Source of the DNA: Bacteroidales bacterium UBA2714
GTDB lineage: Bacteria; Bacteroidota; Bacteroidia; Bacteroidales; P3
Length of the DNA stretch: 30,320 bases
Reading direction: 5' to 3'
Assembly: GCA_002354035.1 (NCBI GenBank)
Contig: DEKU01000010.1
Coordinates: 37,439 to 67,758, forward strand
Both the position numbers and the translations under genes were made by a program. The notes below the pieces were generated by a model. It searched no databases. It saw only the letters and a program-made list of their open reading frames with translations, and had not been told where the DNA came from. Positions 16,167 through 23,090 of this stretch are shown piece by piece. Each line of letters opens with the position of its first letter. Position 1 is the stretch's first letter.

Positions 16167-16871
16167 CTACCATTGGATTCGGCTGAGGATTGCGTTGTAT
16201 TGATTTCTGTTTCCATAGAAGAAGAGCCAGAGGGTCTGGTCGTCGCTCTCGGTATGGATGAAGTAGCCCGTCTGGCCGTGGTCGAGGGTCACTTGGGCCA
16301 AGTGGTTGTTGACGAGCGAGGGAACTCCGTCGGTGATGGATGAGGAGTCGAAGACTTTCTGACCGTTGACCCATTCCTGCCTACGCCGGATGACAATACT
16401 GCTGTCGGGGAGATTGCGGCCTCGAACTGTGGAGTCCAAGACCTTCTGTCCGTTAACCCATTCCTGACAATGGCCGAAGACGATGTTGCTGTCGGAGAGG
16501 CCATGCTCCTGCATCATGGCACGGAGGAGGCTGTCGAAACGGCTGTCAAGGATTCCATCGGTCGTGTCGAGATGGAAATTGGCGACCATGGCCGATGAGG
16601 TTTTGACGGTGGAGTCGGGCTGGTGGGGCAGTCCAAACACGCGCAGGAGGTCATTCCAAGCCGACCAGTCGTGGGCTTGCAGCATCACTGCATTGACGGT
16701 GTCGCCCGCCGAGGGGTAACCGCTCACCACGGCAACGGTAAGTCCGCTGCGGGAGGCGTATTGGTGATACATTTTCTCGGCCGCGCTCTGGGCTGCCGGA
16801 AGGATTGACTCGTGGCTGCAAGCTGTCGTAACCGACAGCAGCAACAGTGTTACTAAGATTTTCTGTTTCAT
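16167..16871 (-). CDS. Lipoprotein of unknown function with an internal tandem repeat
   Basis: 234-residue predicted lipoprotein (signal MKQKILVTLLLLSVTTAC, cysteine 18). I do not recognise a named family. Residues 125-147 and 154-176 are two copies of a 23-residue motif containing QEWVNGQKV, with a 29-residue period, also visible at DNA level as an 87-base tandem duplication. The N-terminal part includes ASRSGLTVAVVSGYPSAGDTV, which suggests a protein related to the DUF4252-like small Bacteroidetes lipoproteins that often follow ECF sigma/anti-sigma genes (weak similarity, from memory). It is the last gene of the sigma operon and starts inside the 3' end of the preceding reading frame. Confidence 0.7.
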   Translation of the reverse strand: MKQKILVTLLLLSVTTACSHESILPAAQSAAEKMYHQYASRSGLTVAVVSGYPSAGDTVNAVMLQAHDWSAWNDLLRVFGLPHQPDSTVKTSSAMVANFHLDTTDGILDSRFDSLLRAMMQEHGLSDSNIVFGHCQEWVNGQKVLDSTVRGRNLPDSSIVIRRRQEWVNGQKVFDSSSITDGVPSLVNNHLAQVTLDHGQTGYFIHTESDDQTLWLFFYGNRNQYNAILSRIQW

Positions 16872-17232
16872 GGGTTTGATTTATTATTGGGTTTAACTTG
16901 ACAAGGGTTGCGTCGGGCGAACAGCCGTCGTTGCAGGCATATCGGAAGCGCTGGCCTCCCACCATCACGGCTGTGACGGCGCCGGGCTGCGGGCTGCGGG
17001 TCAGGAGCCAGACGGCGGGCAGGGCTATGGCCAAGGCCACGGCTGCGGCCACAGCTGCTTTCCTGAATGTCGAGCCGACGAGCCTGACCCGCACAGGGGT
17101 TGGGGCTGCTGCGGAAGGGGTGTGCCACACCACTTGGCGCAGCTCGCGGTCGAGCTGGGCTTCGGAATGGGGATAGCGTAGGGCATTCAGTCGGCGGCCA
17201 TATTCTTTCAGTTGTTGATCAAAGTCTCGCAT
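16651..17232 (-). CDS. Single-pass membrane protein, putative anti-sigma factor; 3' part doubtful
   Basis: The frame encodes 193 residues. Residues 1-57 are hydrophilic (MRDFDQQLKEYGRRLNAL), 58-77 form a membrane segment (AAVAAAVALAIALPAVWLL), and 85-110 contain VMVGGQRFRYACNDGCSPDA. Position directly after an ECF sigma gene (stop TAA, one base, ATG) suggests translational coupling and an anti-sigma or sigma-operon partner role. The frame has no stop before the lipoprotein start at 16871 and runs 221 bases into it; the last 70 or so residues look like a shadow of that gene. A frameshift or lost stop near 16870-16900 is likely. The start at 17232 is preferred to the ATG at 17274, which lies inside the sigma gene. 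Confidence 0.65.
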   Translation of the reverse strand: MRDFDQQLKEYGRRLNALRYPHSEAQLDRELRQVVWHTPSAAAPTPVRVRLVGSTFRKAAVAAAVALAIALPAVWLLTRSPQPGAVTAVMVGGQRFRYACNDGCSPDATLVKLNPIINQTHETENLSNTVAAVGYDSLQPRVNPSGSPERGRENVSPIRLPQRTYRCRGERLPLGGRHRQCSDAASPRLVGLE

Positions 17233-17233
17233 A

Positions 17234-17707
17234 TTATTTTTGATTGTATTGTTTACGAAGTTTGCGCAAAGCACGGGAAAGCCTCATGCCCACAGCCCCG
17301 ACCGAGAGGCTGGTGATTTGTGCAATCTCGGCGTAGGAGTAGCCTTGGGCGTGGGCGGTGACGATGGTGCGGTCCGGCTCGGGGAGCAGGTCGATGAGTT
17401 GGGCCAGCTCGAGGAAGGCCGCATCCTCGTAAGATGTTTCGGGCAGTTGCTCAGGCTGTGGAACCGGTTTGTTGGCGGTTTTGCGATAGAGCGTAATCAT
17501 AGTGTTGACGGCCACGCGGTAAATCCATGTGCGCTCAGAGCTGCGGCGGTCGAAACCTGAATAGCCCTGCCAAAGGGCACAGAGCACCTCGTGGAAGGCA
17601 TCCTCGGGCTGCCATGCCGGGCTGAGTTTGAAGCTACGGCACACCTGCCAGATGAGATCGCGGTGGCGGCGGACGAGTTCGATGAATTGGCGTTCGGTCG
17701 TTTCCAT
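17234..17707 (-). CDS. ECF-family RNA polymerase sigma factor
   Basis: 157-residue sigma-70 family factor with only regions 2 and 4. Region 2 is residues about 10-75 (RHRDLIWQVCRSF, PEDAFHEVLCALWQGY, SERTWIYRVAVNTMI). Region 4 is residues about 100-155, with LLPEPDRTIVTAHAQGYSYAEIA and the recognition helix in SVGAVGMRLSRALRKLRK. ECF factors direct RNA polymerase to stress or envelope regulons and usually have a partner that holds them at the membrane; the next gene, one base downstream, encodes a single-pass membrane protein that fits. No DNA-level promoter motif was seen upstream; an autoregulated promoter is possible. Confidence 0.92.
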   Translation of the reverse strand: METTERQFIELVRRHRDLIWQVCRSFKLSPAWQPEDAFHEVLCALWQGYSGFDRRSSERTWIYRVAVNTMITLYRKTANKPVPQPEQLPETSYEDAAFLELAQLIDLLPEPDRTIVTAHAQGYSYAEIAQITSLSVGAVGMRLSRALRKLRKQYNQK

Positions 17708-17803
17708 GGTGCTGGGCTGTCAAGAATGGGAGTTGTGTTGATGTTTCATGCCCTTTTAGACGAGACAGGAAGGCAAATCATAACATGGAGGGGGGAAAAA
17801 GAA

Positions 17804-17850
17804 AACGGGAAAAGTGAAGGTGATGTCTTGGAGCCTTTACTTTTCCCGTT
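17804..17850 (-). terminator. Strong intrinsic terminator of the DUF3267 gene
   Basis: AACGGGAAAAGT (17804-17815) pairs with ACTTTTCCCGTT (17839-17850), and GAAGG with CCTTT extends the stem to 17 bp with one wobble pair. On the minus strand the stem is followed by TTCTTTTT. It separates the DUF3267 gene from the sigma operon. Confidence 0.85.
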
Positions 17851-17880
17851 GCCGGATAGTGGCACGATGGGCCAACCCTG

Positions 17881-18453
17881 CTACTGGGGAGTGATTTTCC
17901 GATAAACCAGACAGCCCCCTTCGGAGGGGTGGTCGTAGACCAAGGTGTCAGCATCCTCATGTCGGATGGCCCACACAATCATCACATCGCCCATGGCAGA
18001 GCCTATCATGATGGCCGCGAGGAGCATCAACAGCCAGCTGCCGACGAAGATGGAGATGACATACGGCACCACGCCGACCAGCAGCAAAGGCATCAAGGCC
18101 CCGGTCACGTAGGCGCGCTTGGTCATGGGCACGTCGATATGGCAGTAGACAGCCCCCGTCATGAAGCCGAAACGGAGGTGGCTGAAGCCGCTATGGGTGA
18201 CGAGCATCCATGTGAGGCCATGGATTAGCTCATGCACAACTATGCCCACAAATAGGCCCACAGTAAGAATCAGCATTTGGAAGGGTGCGTTCTTGAACGA
18301 GAAATCGGCATTCACCCAGTGGAGCAGCAGCATCCCTACGGCGGCCGCAATGGCCATCACTCCCATCGCCCACACGTTGGCAGCCACAATGCTGATGGTG
18401 CGCTGTTCGGTTTCAAAGCCCTCGATCTGAGGAATTGGTTCGTGTTTTGCCAT
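17881..18453 (-). CDS. DUF3267 membrane protein, putative zinc metalloprotease
   Basis: 190-residue protein with about four membrane segments (residues 25-46, 58-80, 117-135, 138-160). H74-E75-L-I-H78 in VVHELIHGLTWML is a zinc-binding HExxH motif within a membrane helix, and D156 (SAMGDVMIVW) could be the third ligand as in site-2-protease-like enzymes. This fits the DUF3267/PF11667 putative zincin group; substrates are unknown. The C-terminal tail (DHPSEGG) overlaps a CCCCT/AGGGG palindrome at 17916-17929 resembling repeats seen elsewhere in the window. It is a single-gene unit, divergent from the second C1 protease. Confidence 0.82.
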   Translation of the reverse strand: MAKHEPIPQIEGFETEQRTISIVAANVWAMGVMAIAAAVGMLLLHWVNADFSFKNAPFQMLILTVGLFVGIVVHELIHGLTWMLVTHSGFSHLRFGFMTGAVYCHIDVPMTKRAYVTGALMPLLLVGVVPYVISIFVGSWLLMLLAAIMIGSAMGDVMIVWAIRHEDADTLVYDHPSEGGCLVYRKITPQ

Positions 18454-18480
18454 GTCTGGAAATCTTTTTTATCCGTAACG

Positions 18481-18488
18481 TAAAGGTA
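18481..18488 (-). promoter_or_regulatory. Weak -7-like element for the DUF3267 gene
   Basis: Minus-strand TACCTTTA differs from TAnnTTTG at one base. It lies 28 bases upstream of the ATG at 18453, a usual distance. Confidence 0.35.
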
Positions 18489-18550
18489 CTTGATTTAGTA
18501 TTAATAAATGCAAAAAAGGGGGCGACAGGCTATATATGAAAAAAAATTCG

Positions 18551-18558
18551 TATCTTTG
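18551..18558 (+). promoter_or_regulatory. -7 promoter element for the second C1 protease
   Basis: TATCTTTG, a full match to TAnnTTTG, 35 bases before the ATG at 18594. It may drive the whole plus-strand block to 24791 if the hairpin at 19855-19885 is leaky. Confidence 0.6.
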
Positions 18559-18593
18559 CACCGCGAAAAAATACTAATTAAAAAATATCTAAC

Positions 18594-19811
18594 ATGAAGA
18601 AAGCATTCATTATCCTTGGAGCAATGGCCCTGTGCGTCACGGTTTTTGCTCAGACCGAACAGAAAGAGGATGAGGGATACAAGTTCACGGTAGTGAAAGA
18701 ACTCCCTGTCACCTCTGTCAAAAATCAGCACCGTGCCGGCACTTGCTGGTGCTATAGTGGATTGGCATTCATCGAGGCCGAGCTGCTTCGTATGAACAAA
18801 GGCACCTACGACTTCAGTGAGATGTATCTCGTCGAGAACACCTACAACGACCGCGCCATGGCCGCTATCCGCACCAGCGGCGACGTCAGTTTCAGCCAGG
18901 GTGGCTCGTTCTACGATGTGATTTACGGCATGCGGACTTTCGGTCTGGTACCCGAAGAGGTGATGCGTCCCGGTGTTGAGTACGGCGACACCCTCTCCGA
19001 CCACACGGAGCTCAGCGCTGTGACCGACGCCATGGTGGCTGCCATCGCTAAAAATGACAAACTCAAAAAACTCCAGAGCGACAAGGACGGCCAGCTGCTG
19101 TGCATGAAGGCCATCCGCGCTGCCCACGCTGTGTATCTGGGTCAGCTGCCTGAGAAGTTCACCTATAACGGCAAGCAGTATACTCCCAAGAGCTTCTATG
19201 AGAGCCTGGGCATCAACCCCAGCGACTATGTGAGCATCACCTCCTACACTCATCATCCTTTCTACGAGCAGTTCCCCCTCGAGATTCAGGACAACTGGCG
19301 TCACGCCCAGTGCTACAACGTTCCGCTGGATGAGATGATGCAGATATTCGACAATGCCATAGCCAACGGCTATCCCATCGCCTGGGGCAGCGACGTGAGC
19401 GAGCAGGGTTTCCGCATGGGCACCCGCAAGGGTTTCTGCGTGCTTCCCGCCACCGAGACCAAATCCATCATGGGCAGCGATATGGCTCACTGGACCGGCA
19501 TGACCGCCAAGCAGATGCAGGACGAGGCCGCCAAGCACCCCACTCCCCAGCGCTGGGTGAGCCAGGAGGAGCGCCAGCTGGCTTATGACAACCGTGAGAC
19601 CACCGACGACCATGGCATGCTGATTTATGGCTGCGCCAAGGACCAGATGGGTAACGAATACTACATGGTGAAGAACAGCTGGGGCGACTATGGCGAGTAT
19701 CACGGCATGTTCTATGCCTCCAAGGCCTTTGTCCGCTACAAGACTATGAACATCATCGTCCACAAAGACGCCCTCCCCAAGGACATCAAGAAGAAACTGG
19801 GCATCAAATAA
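18594..19811 (+). CDS. Secreted C1-family (PepC/bleomycin hydrolase-like) cysteine protease
   Basis: 405-residue papain-fold peptidase with a signal peptide (MKKAFIILGAMALCVTVFAQ). Catalytic residues: Q45 and C51 (VKNQHRAGTCWCYSG), H340 (DDHGMLIYG) and N361 (VKNSWGDYGEYHG). It is a shorter paralogue of the 11217-12650 enzyme: it lacks most of the N-terminal extension and much of the insertion between the cysteine and histidine. Its C-terminus ends KKLGIK after the barrel, whereas PepC enzymes use the C-terminal residues to restrict the enzyme to aminopeptidase action; whether this holds here cannot be judged. A strong hairpin follows the stop. Confidence 0.9.
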   Translation: MKKAFIILGAMALCVTVFAQTEQKEDEGYKFTVVKELPVTSVKNQHRAGTCWCYSGLAFIEAELLRMNKGTYDFSEMYLVENTYNDRAMAAIRTSGDVSFSQGGSFYDVIYGMRTFGLVPEEVMRPGVEYGDTLSDHTELSAVTDAMVAAIAKNDKLKKLQSDKDGQLLCMKAIRAAHAVYLGQLPEKFTYNGKQYTPKSFYESLGINPSDYVSITSYTHHPFYEQFPLEIQDNWRHAQCYNVPLDEMMQIFDNAIANGYPIAWGSDVSEQGFRMGTRKGFCVLPATETKSIMGSDMAHWTGMTAKQMQDEAAKHPTPQRWVSQEERQLAYDNRETTDDHGMLIYGCAKDQMGNEYYMVKNSWGDYGEYHGMFYASKAFVRYKTMNIIVHKDALPKDIKKKLGIK

Positions 19812-19854
19812 GCCTAACCTTTCTTTATCATCAAACAATCGGACTTATAAAACG

Positions 19855-19885
19855 AGGGGGCTGGGAAACTGTATCAGCCCCCTTT
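19855..19885 (+). terminator. Terminator or attenuator upstream of the phospholipid genes
   Basis: AGGGGGCTG (19855-19863) pairs with CAGCCCCCT (19875-19883), followed by TT and then ACATT. The T-run is short, and the stem ends only 27 bases before the ATG at 19911. No -7 motif is seen between this stem and that start, so the hairpin may be a partial terminator that lowers but does not stop transcription into the lipid genes. Confidence 0.7.
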
Positions 19886-19910
19886 ACATTCCCCAATCAA
19901 TGTCGACTCG

Positions 19911-21149
19911 ATGAATTCACTCGGTATCATCTTCTCCTCGATAGCTGTGGCTTTGGCTATATGGCTTGCATGGCTCACCAGCAAGCCATCGGTGAGGCCC
20001 ATGCTAAAACCCTCACAGCAGAAAGAGTTGCATGACAAACTGCGCCCTAACTGCACCGAGGGTAACAGCACGAAGGTGTACAGTGAGTTCAACCCGATGC
20101 TTGACGACCTGCTGGATGATATCGACAATGCTGAAAGCCACATACACATGCAGTTTTTCAAATTCGAGACCGACTATGTGTGCCAACGCATCGGAGATGC
20201 TTTGATTCGAAAAGCAGAGCAAGGGGTCGACGTGAGACTGATGTATGACCATCTCATCAATCTGAAGAGCCGGTGGTATTACAACTATCTGTCGGAGCAT
20301 GGCATACAGGTGGTCGGATTCGGTCCCACAAGGCTTCCTTTTCTACGCAAACGGGACAATTACCGCAACCACCGAAAAGTGGTGGTGGTGGATGGACACA
20401 TCGGCTATCTGGGAGGCATGAACATTGCCCTCCGCTACCTCGAAGGGCTGGACTGGGGTCCATGGTGCGACACTCAGATGCGCATAGAAGGACCTGCGGC
20501 GGCTCAACTGCAGGAGGTGTTCCTCACCGACTGGTGGTACGCCACTGGGGTGCTGCCCGACAGCCCCAAGTTTTTTCCCGACATCCAGCCGCGAGGCTCC
20601 CGCCACATCGAAATTGTCTCGTCCGGTCCTATCGGCAACGGTCCCACCATCATGCACCGCACCATACAACTTTTGGAGCAGAGCAAAGACTATATCTGGT
20701 TCCTTTCGCCTTACTTTATTCCTACCCCTGAGGTGATGGAAGCCCTCTGCGCCACTGCACGCCGCGGGGTGGATGTTCGCATTCTTGTTCCCGGCCGCAG
20801 CGACCGCGGGGTGTTCATCCTGCCAGCCTCGATGTCGTATGTGTCGCAGGCACTGGCCGCAGGGGTGAAAATCGGTCTTTTTGACAGTGGTTATCTGCAC
20901 TCAAAAAACATAGTGTCCGACGACGCGGTTGCCCACGTGGGCTCGACGAATATCGATCCTCGCAGCTACCTCTTGGATCACGAGGTGGGAGCATTTGTCT
21001 ACGACACTGACTTCGCTCTTGAAATCAAACAACTCTTTCTCCGAGACGAGGCTGCCTCGCACTACATCGACCCCACCACCTGGCCCCAGCGTCCGATATA
21101 CCGAAAAATAACAGAACGCGTGGCACGTATTATTTCTTCTCAACTTTAA
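19911..21149 (+). CDS. Phospholipase D-family cardiolipin synthase
   Basis: 412-residue membrane protein with one N-terminal membrane segment (residues 4-22) and two HKD motifs: H154-K156-D161 (NHRKVVVVDGHIGYLGGMN) and H330-K332-D337 (LHSKNIVSDDAVAHVGSTN). These are the two half-sites of phospholipase D enzymes. The layout and GGMN/GSTN endings fit bacterial cardiolipin synthases, which condense two phosphatidylglycerols, or a phosphatidylglycerol with another lipid head group. The start is set by the ATG at 19911; an upstream ATG is out of frame and stops at once. It leads a three-gene lipid cluster with 30-base and overlapping junctions. Confidence 0.88.
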   Translation: MNSLGIIFSSIAVALAIWLAWLTSKPSVRPMLKPSQQKELHDKLRPNCTEGNSTKVYSEFNPMLDDLLDDIDNAESHIHMQFFKFETDYVCQRIGDALIRKAEQGVDVRLMYDHLINLKSRWYYNYLSEHGIQVVGFGPTRLPFLRKRDNYRNHRKVVVVDGHIGYLGGMNIALRYLEGLDWGPWCDTQMRIEGPAAAQLQEVFLTDWWYATGVLPDSPKFFPDIQPRGSRHIEIVSSGPIGNGPTIMHRTIQLLEQSKDYIWFLSPYFIPTPEVMEALCATARRGVDVRILVPGRSDRGVFILPASMSYVSQALAAGVKIGLFDSGYLHSKNIVSDDAVAHVGSTNIDPRSYLLDHEVGAFVYDTDFALEIKQLFLRDEAASHYIDPTTWPQRPIYRKITERVARIISSQL

Positions 21150-21179
21150 CAGCATAACAAAACAATATCACTAAACACA

Positions 21180-21878
21180 ATGAACCAAGCACAACGCATC
21201 CAAACCTCATTCATCAACGCAGCGGAAAAGAAAGCCCTCGTGTGGCTCGCCAAACGCCAGCCCCGCTGGGTAACATCCGACATGCTGACCGCTGTTGGCA
21301 CCCTCGGCTCCCTTATCGTGGCCATCGGATTTGTACTCTCCAACTATAGTGTCCAGTGGCTGTGGCTCAGCTCATTCGGTCTGTTCGTAAACTGGTATGG
21401 CGACTCGCTGGATGGTACGTTGGCCAGGGTCCACAACTGCCAACGACCCATATATGGCTATTATCTCGACCATACGGTGGACTGCATCAACGAGGGTCTC
21501 ATGTTTATCGGCGCTGGTCTTTCCCCGTTCCTCCATCTGGACTTTGCGCTGCTTGCTTTTGCCATCTATCTTGTGCTGACCATCAATGTGAGCATCAACG
21601 CCCACCTGAAAGGTGAGTTCCGCCTGACTTACATCAAACTTGGTCCCACCGAGTTCCGTCTGCTTATCATCCTGGCCAATACGCTGCTGATTGCCATTCC
21701 CGCACTCTCGGCCCTGAGCCACTCGCACACCATTTGTGGACACACTATCACGATGCGCATCCTCGACTATGTCGCCGTGGTGATCATCGTTCTGATGGCC
21801 TTCATCTATTTGGCCACCACCATTTCCGATGCCCGGAAGTATGCCGCCATCGACCCCAAGAAACCCCGCCAGCAATGA
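21180..21878 (+). CDS. CDP-alcohol phosphatidyltransferase family membrane protein
   Basis: 232-residue integral membrane protein with about six hydrophobic segments. The signature of the family is complete: D75-x2-D78-G79-x2-A-R-x9-G93-x3-D97-x3-D101 (DSLDGTLAR, then GYYLDHTVD). These enzymes transfer a phosphatidyl group from a CDP-activated donor to an alcohol such as glycerol phosphate, inositol phosphate or serine. Sequence alone does not say which alcohol. It is 30 bases after the cardiolipin-synthase-like gene, and its TGA overlaps the next start in an ATGA arrangement, which suggests translational coupling. Confidence 0.88.
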   Translation: MNQAQRIQTSFINAAEKKALVWLAKRQPRWVTSDMLTAVGTLGSLIVAIGFVLSNYSVQWLWLSSFGLFVNWYGDSLDGTLARVHNCQRPIYGYYLDHTVDCINEGLMFIGAGLSPFLHLDFALLAFAIYLVLTINVSINAHLKGEFRLTYIKLGPTEFRLLIILANTLLIAIPALSALSHSHTICGHTITMRILDYVAVVIIVLMAFIYLATTISDARKYAAIDPKKPRQQ

Positions 21879-23041
21879 CGCCCCAGCACAAGGCGGCCTT
21901 GCGCCGTTTTATAGGGTTCTCGCTTTGCAACTTGCCAGGGACGGCGGTCGAGCTGCTTATTGTATGGCTACTCTCCCAGTACCTCTTCTCAACGTACGCG
22001 GGGCAGTATATAGTTGCTCCTGTCGTGGCTTTCGAATGTGCGGTTGTCACTAACTTCACGCTCTTCTCCCGTCTGGTGTGGCGCGACCGCATCAGCGGCA
22101 TGCGCACCCGTGCCCGGCTGCTGCGACTGCTGGCTTACAATCTCTCGGCATCGGGCATCTATCTGGTCCGCATCGGTGTGATACAGGTGATGGGTATTCT
22201 GTGGCATCCGCCTGTGGTGCTGTGCGACCTTGCCTCCATGCTCTTCTCCGGTCTGGTCAACTACACTATCAATGACCGAGTAATCTTTGCCGGACGCCGC
22301 AAGCACCGCCTTCTGGTCAGTACCCTTATCACGCTTGCCTATCCTTGGATTCACCTCCGGATCAAGGGACGCGAAAACATACCCTCGTCCGATAGCCAAC
22401 GCCCGGTGGTGTATGTTTGTAACCATGGTTTCATCTCGGGTCCGGTCATGGCGGCGGTCAATCTGCCCGACGCCTTCCGGCCATGGGTAGACAGCCGCAT
22501 GCTCGACCGGGAGGCATGCTACAATAGTCTCTACGACACCTTTGGCCGTTCGCTGCATCTGAGCAGCCGGGTGCGACACCGAATTATCAGCCGGCTCCGC
22601 GACATAGTCATCGCCGTGATCAAGGACTACAACCCCATCCCTGTAATCAAAGACGGCTCCCGCCAGGTGCTGCAAACTCTTCAGCTCAGCGTCGATGCCC
22701 TCACCGAGGGGTCGAACCTCCTTATTTTTCCCGAGCACTCGCGTCAGGCCTATCATGGCGATGTGGCTTCCGAACGGCACAAGGCCGACAACGAGCTACG
22801 CACGTTCTACAGCGGATTCGCCTACCTTGGCGACCTCTACCACCGACAGACGGGCCGTCCACTCTTCTTCGTCCCTCTCTATGTGGACCGCAAACACCGC
22901 ACCATGCACGTTTCTGCCCCCATCCCCTACTGCCACACCGGGTCGCCCCACTCCGACCGCCAAAAGCTGGCCGATACCCTTTTCCTTGCCCTGTCCCGCA
23001 TGTCGGCCGAAACCACCAATTCCCCCTCAACCCAAGTATGA
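21875..23041 (+). CDS. GtrA domain fused to PlsC-like acyltransferase domain
   Basis: 388-residue protein with two domains. Residues 8-140 form a four-helix GtrA-like membrane domain (RFIGFSLCNLPGTAVELL, then VTNFTLFSRLVW and a final NYTINDRVIF), a family linked to moving lipid-linked sugars or to polyprenyl-phosphate glycans. Residues about 160-388 resemble 1-acylglycerol-3-phosphate acyltransferases: VYVCNHGFISGP holds N183-H184 of the NHx4D motif, but the aspartate position 189 is glycine, and IFPEHSRQ (285-291) replaces the usual FPEGTRS. The changed motifs suggest altered or lost acyl transfer. The ATG at 21875 overlaps the preceding stop and is preferred over the longer in-frame extension, which is read through the upstream gene. 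Confidence 0.8.
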   Translation: MTPQHKAALRRFIGFSLCNLPGTAVELLIVWLLSQYLFSTYAGQYIVAPVVAFECAVVTNFTLFSRLVWRDRISGMRTRARLLRLLAYNLSASGIYLVRIGVIQVMGILWHPPVVLCDLASMLFSGLVNYTINDRVIFAGRRKHRLLVSTLITLAYPWIHLRIKGRENIPSSDSQRPVVYVCNHGFISGPVMAAVNLPDAFRPWVDSRMLDREACYNSLYDTFGRSLHLSSRVRHRIISRLRDIVIAVIKDYNPIPVIKDGSRQVLQTLQLSVDALTEGSNLLIFPEHSRQAYHGDVASERHKADNELRTFYSGFAYLGDLYHRQTGRPLFFVPLYVDRKHRTMHVSAPIPYCHTGSPHSDRQKLADTLFLALSRMSAETTNSPSTQV

Positions 23042-23090
23042 CCCCTCTCCGGTCATCCCCATTGTCACCATTAAACAACATTACATATCC

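Noticed and set aside
15996..16343. 115-codon plus-strand frame in the converging intergenic region
   Set aside because: It overlaps the 3' end of the lipoprotein gene, has no promoter motif and no recognisable features.
18501..19838. 445-codon frame antisense to the C1 protease
   Set aside because: The plus-strand frame has a signal peptide, promoter and full catalytic set. The antisense frame is a low-complexity valine/histidine-rich shadow.
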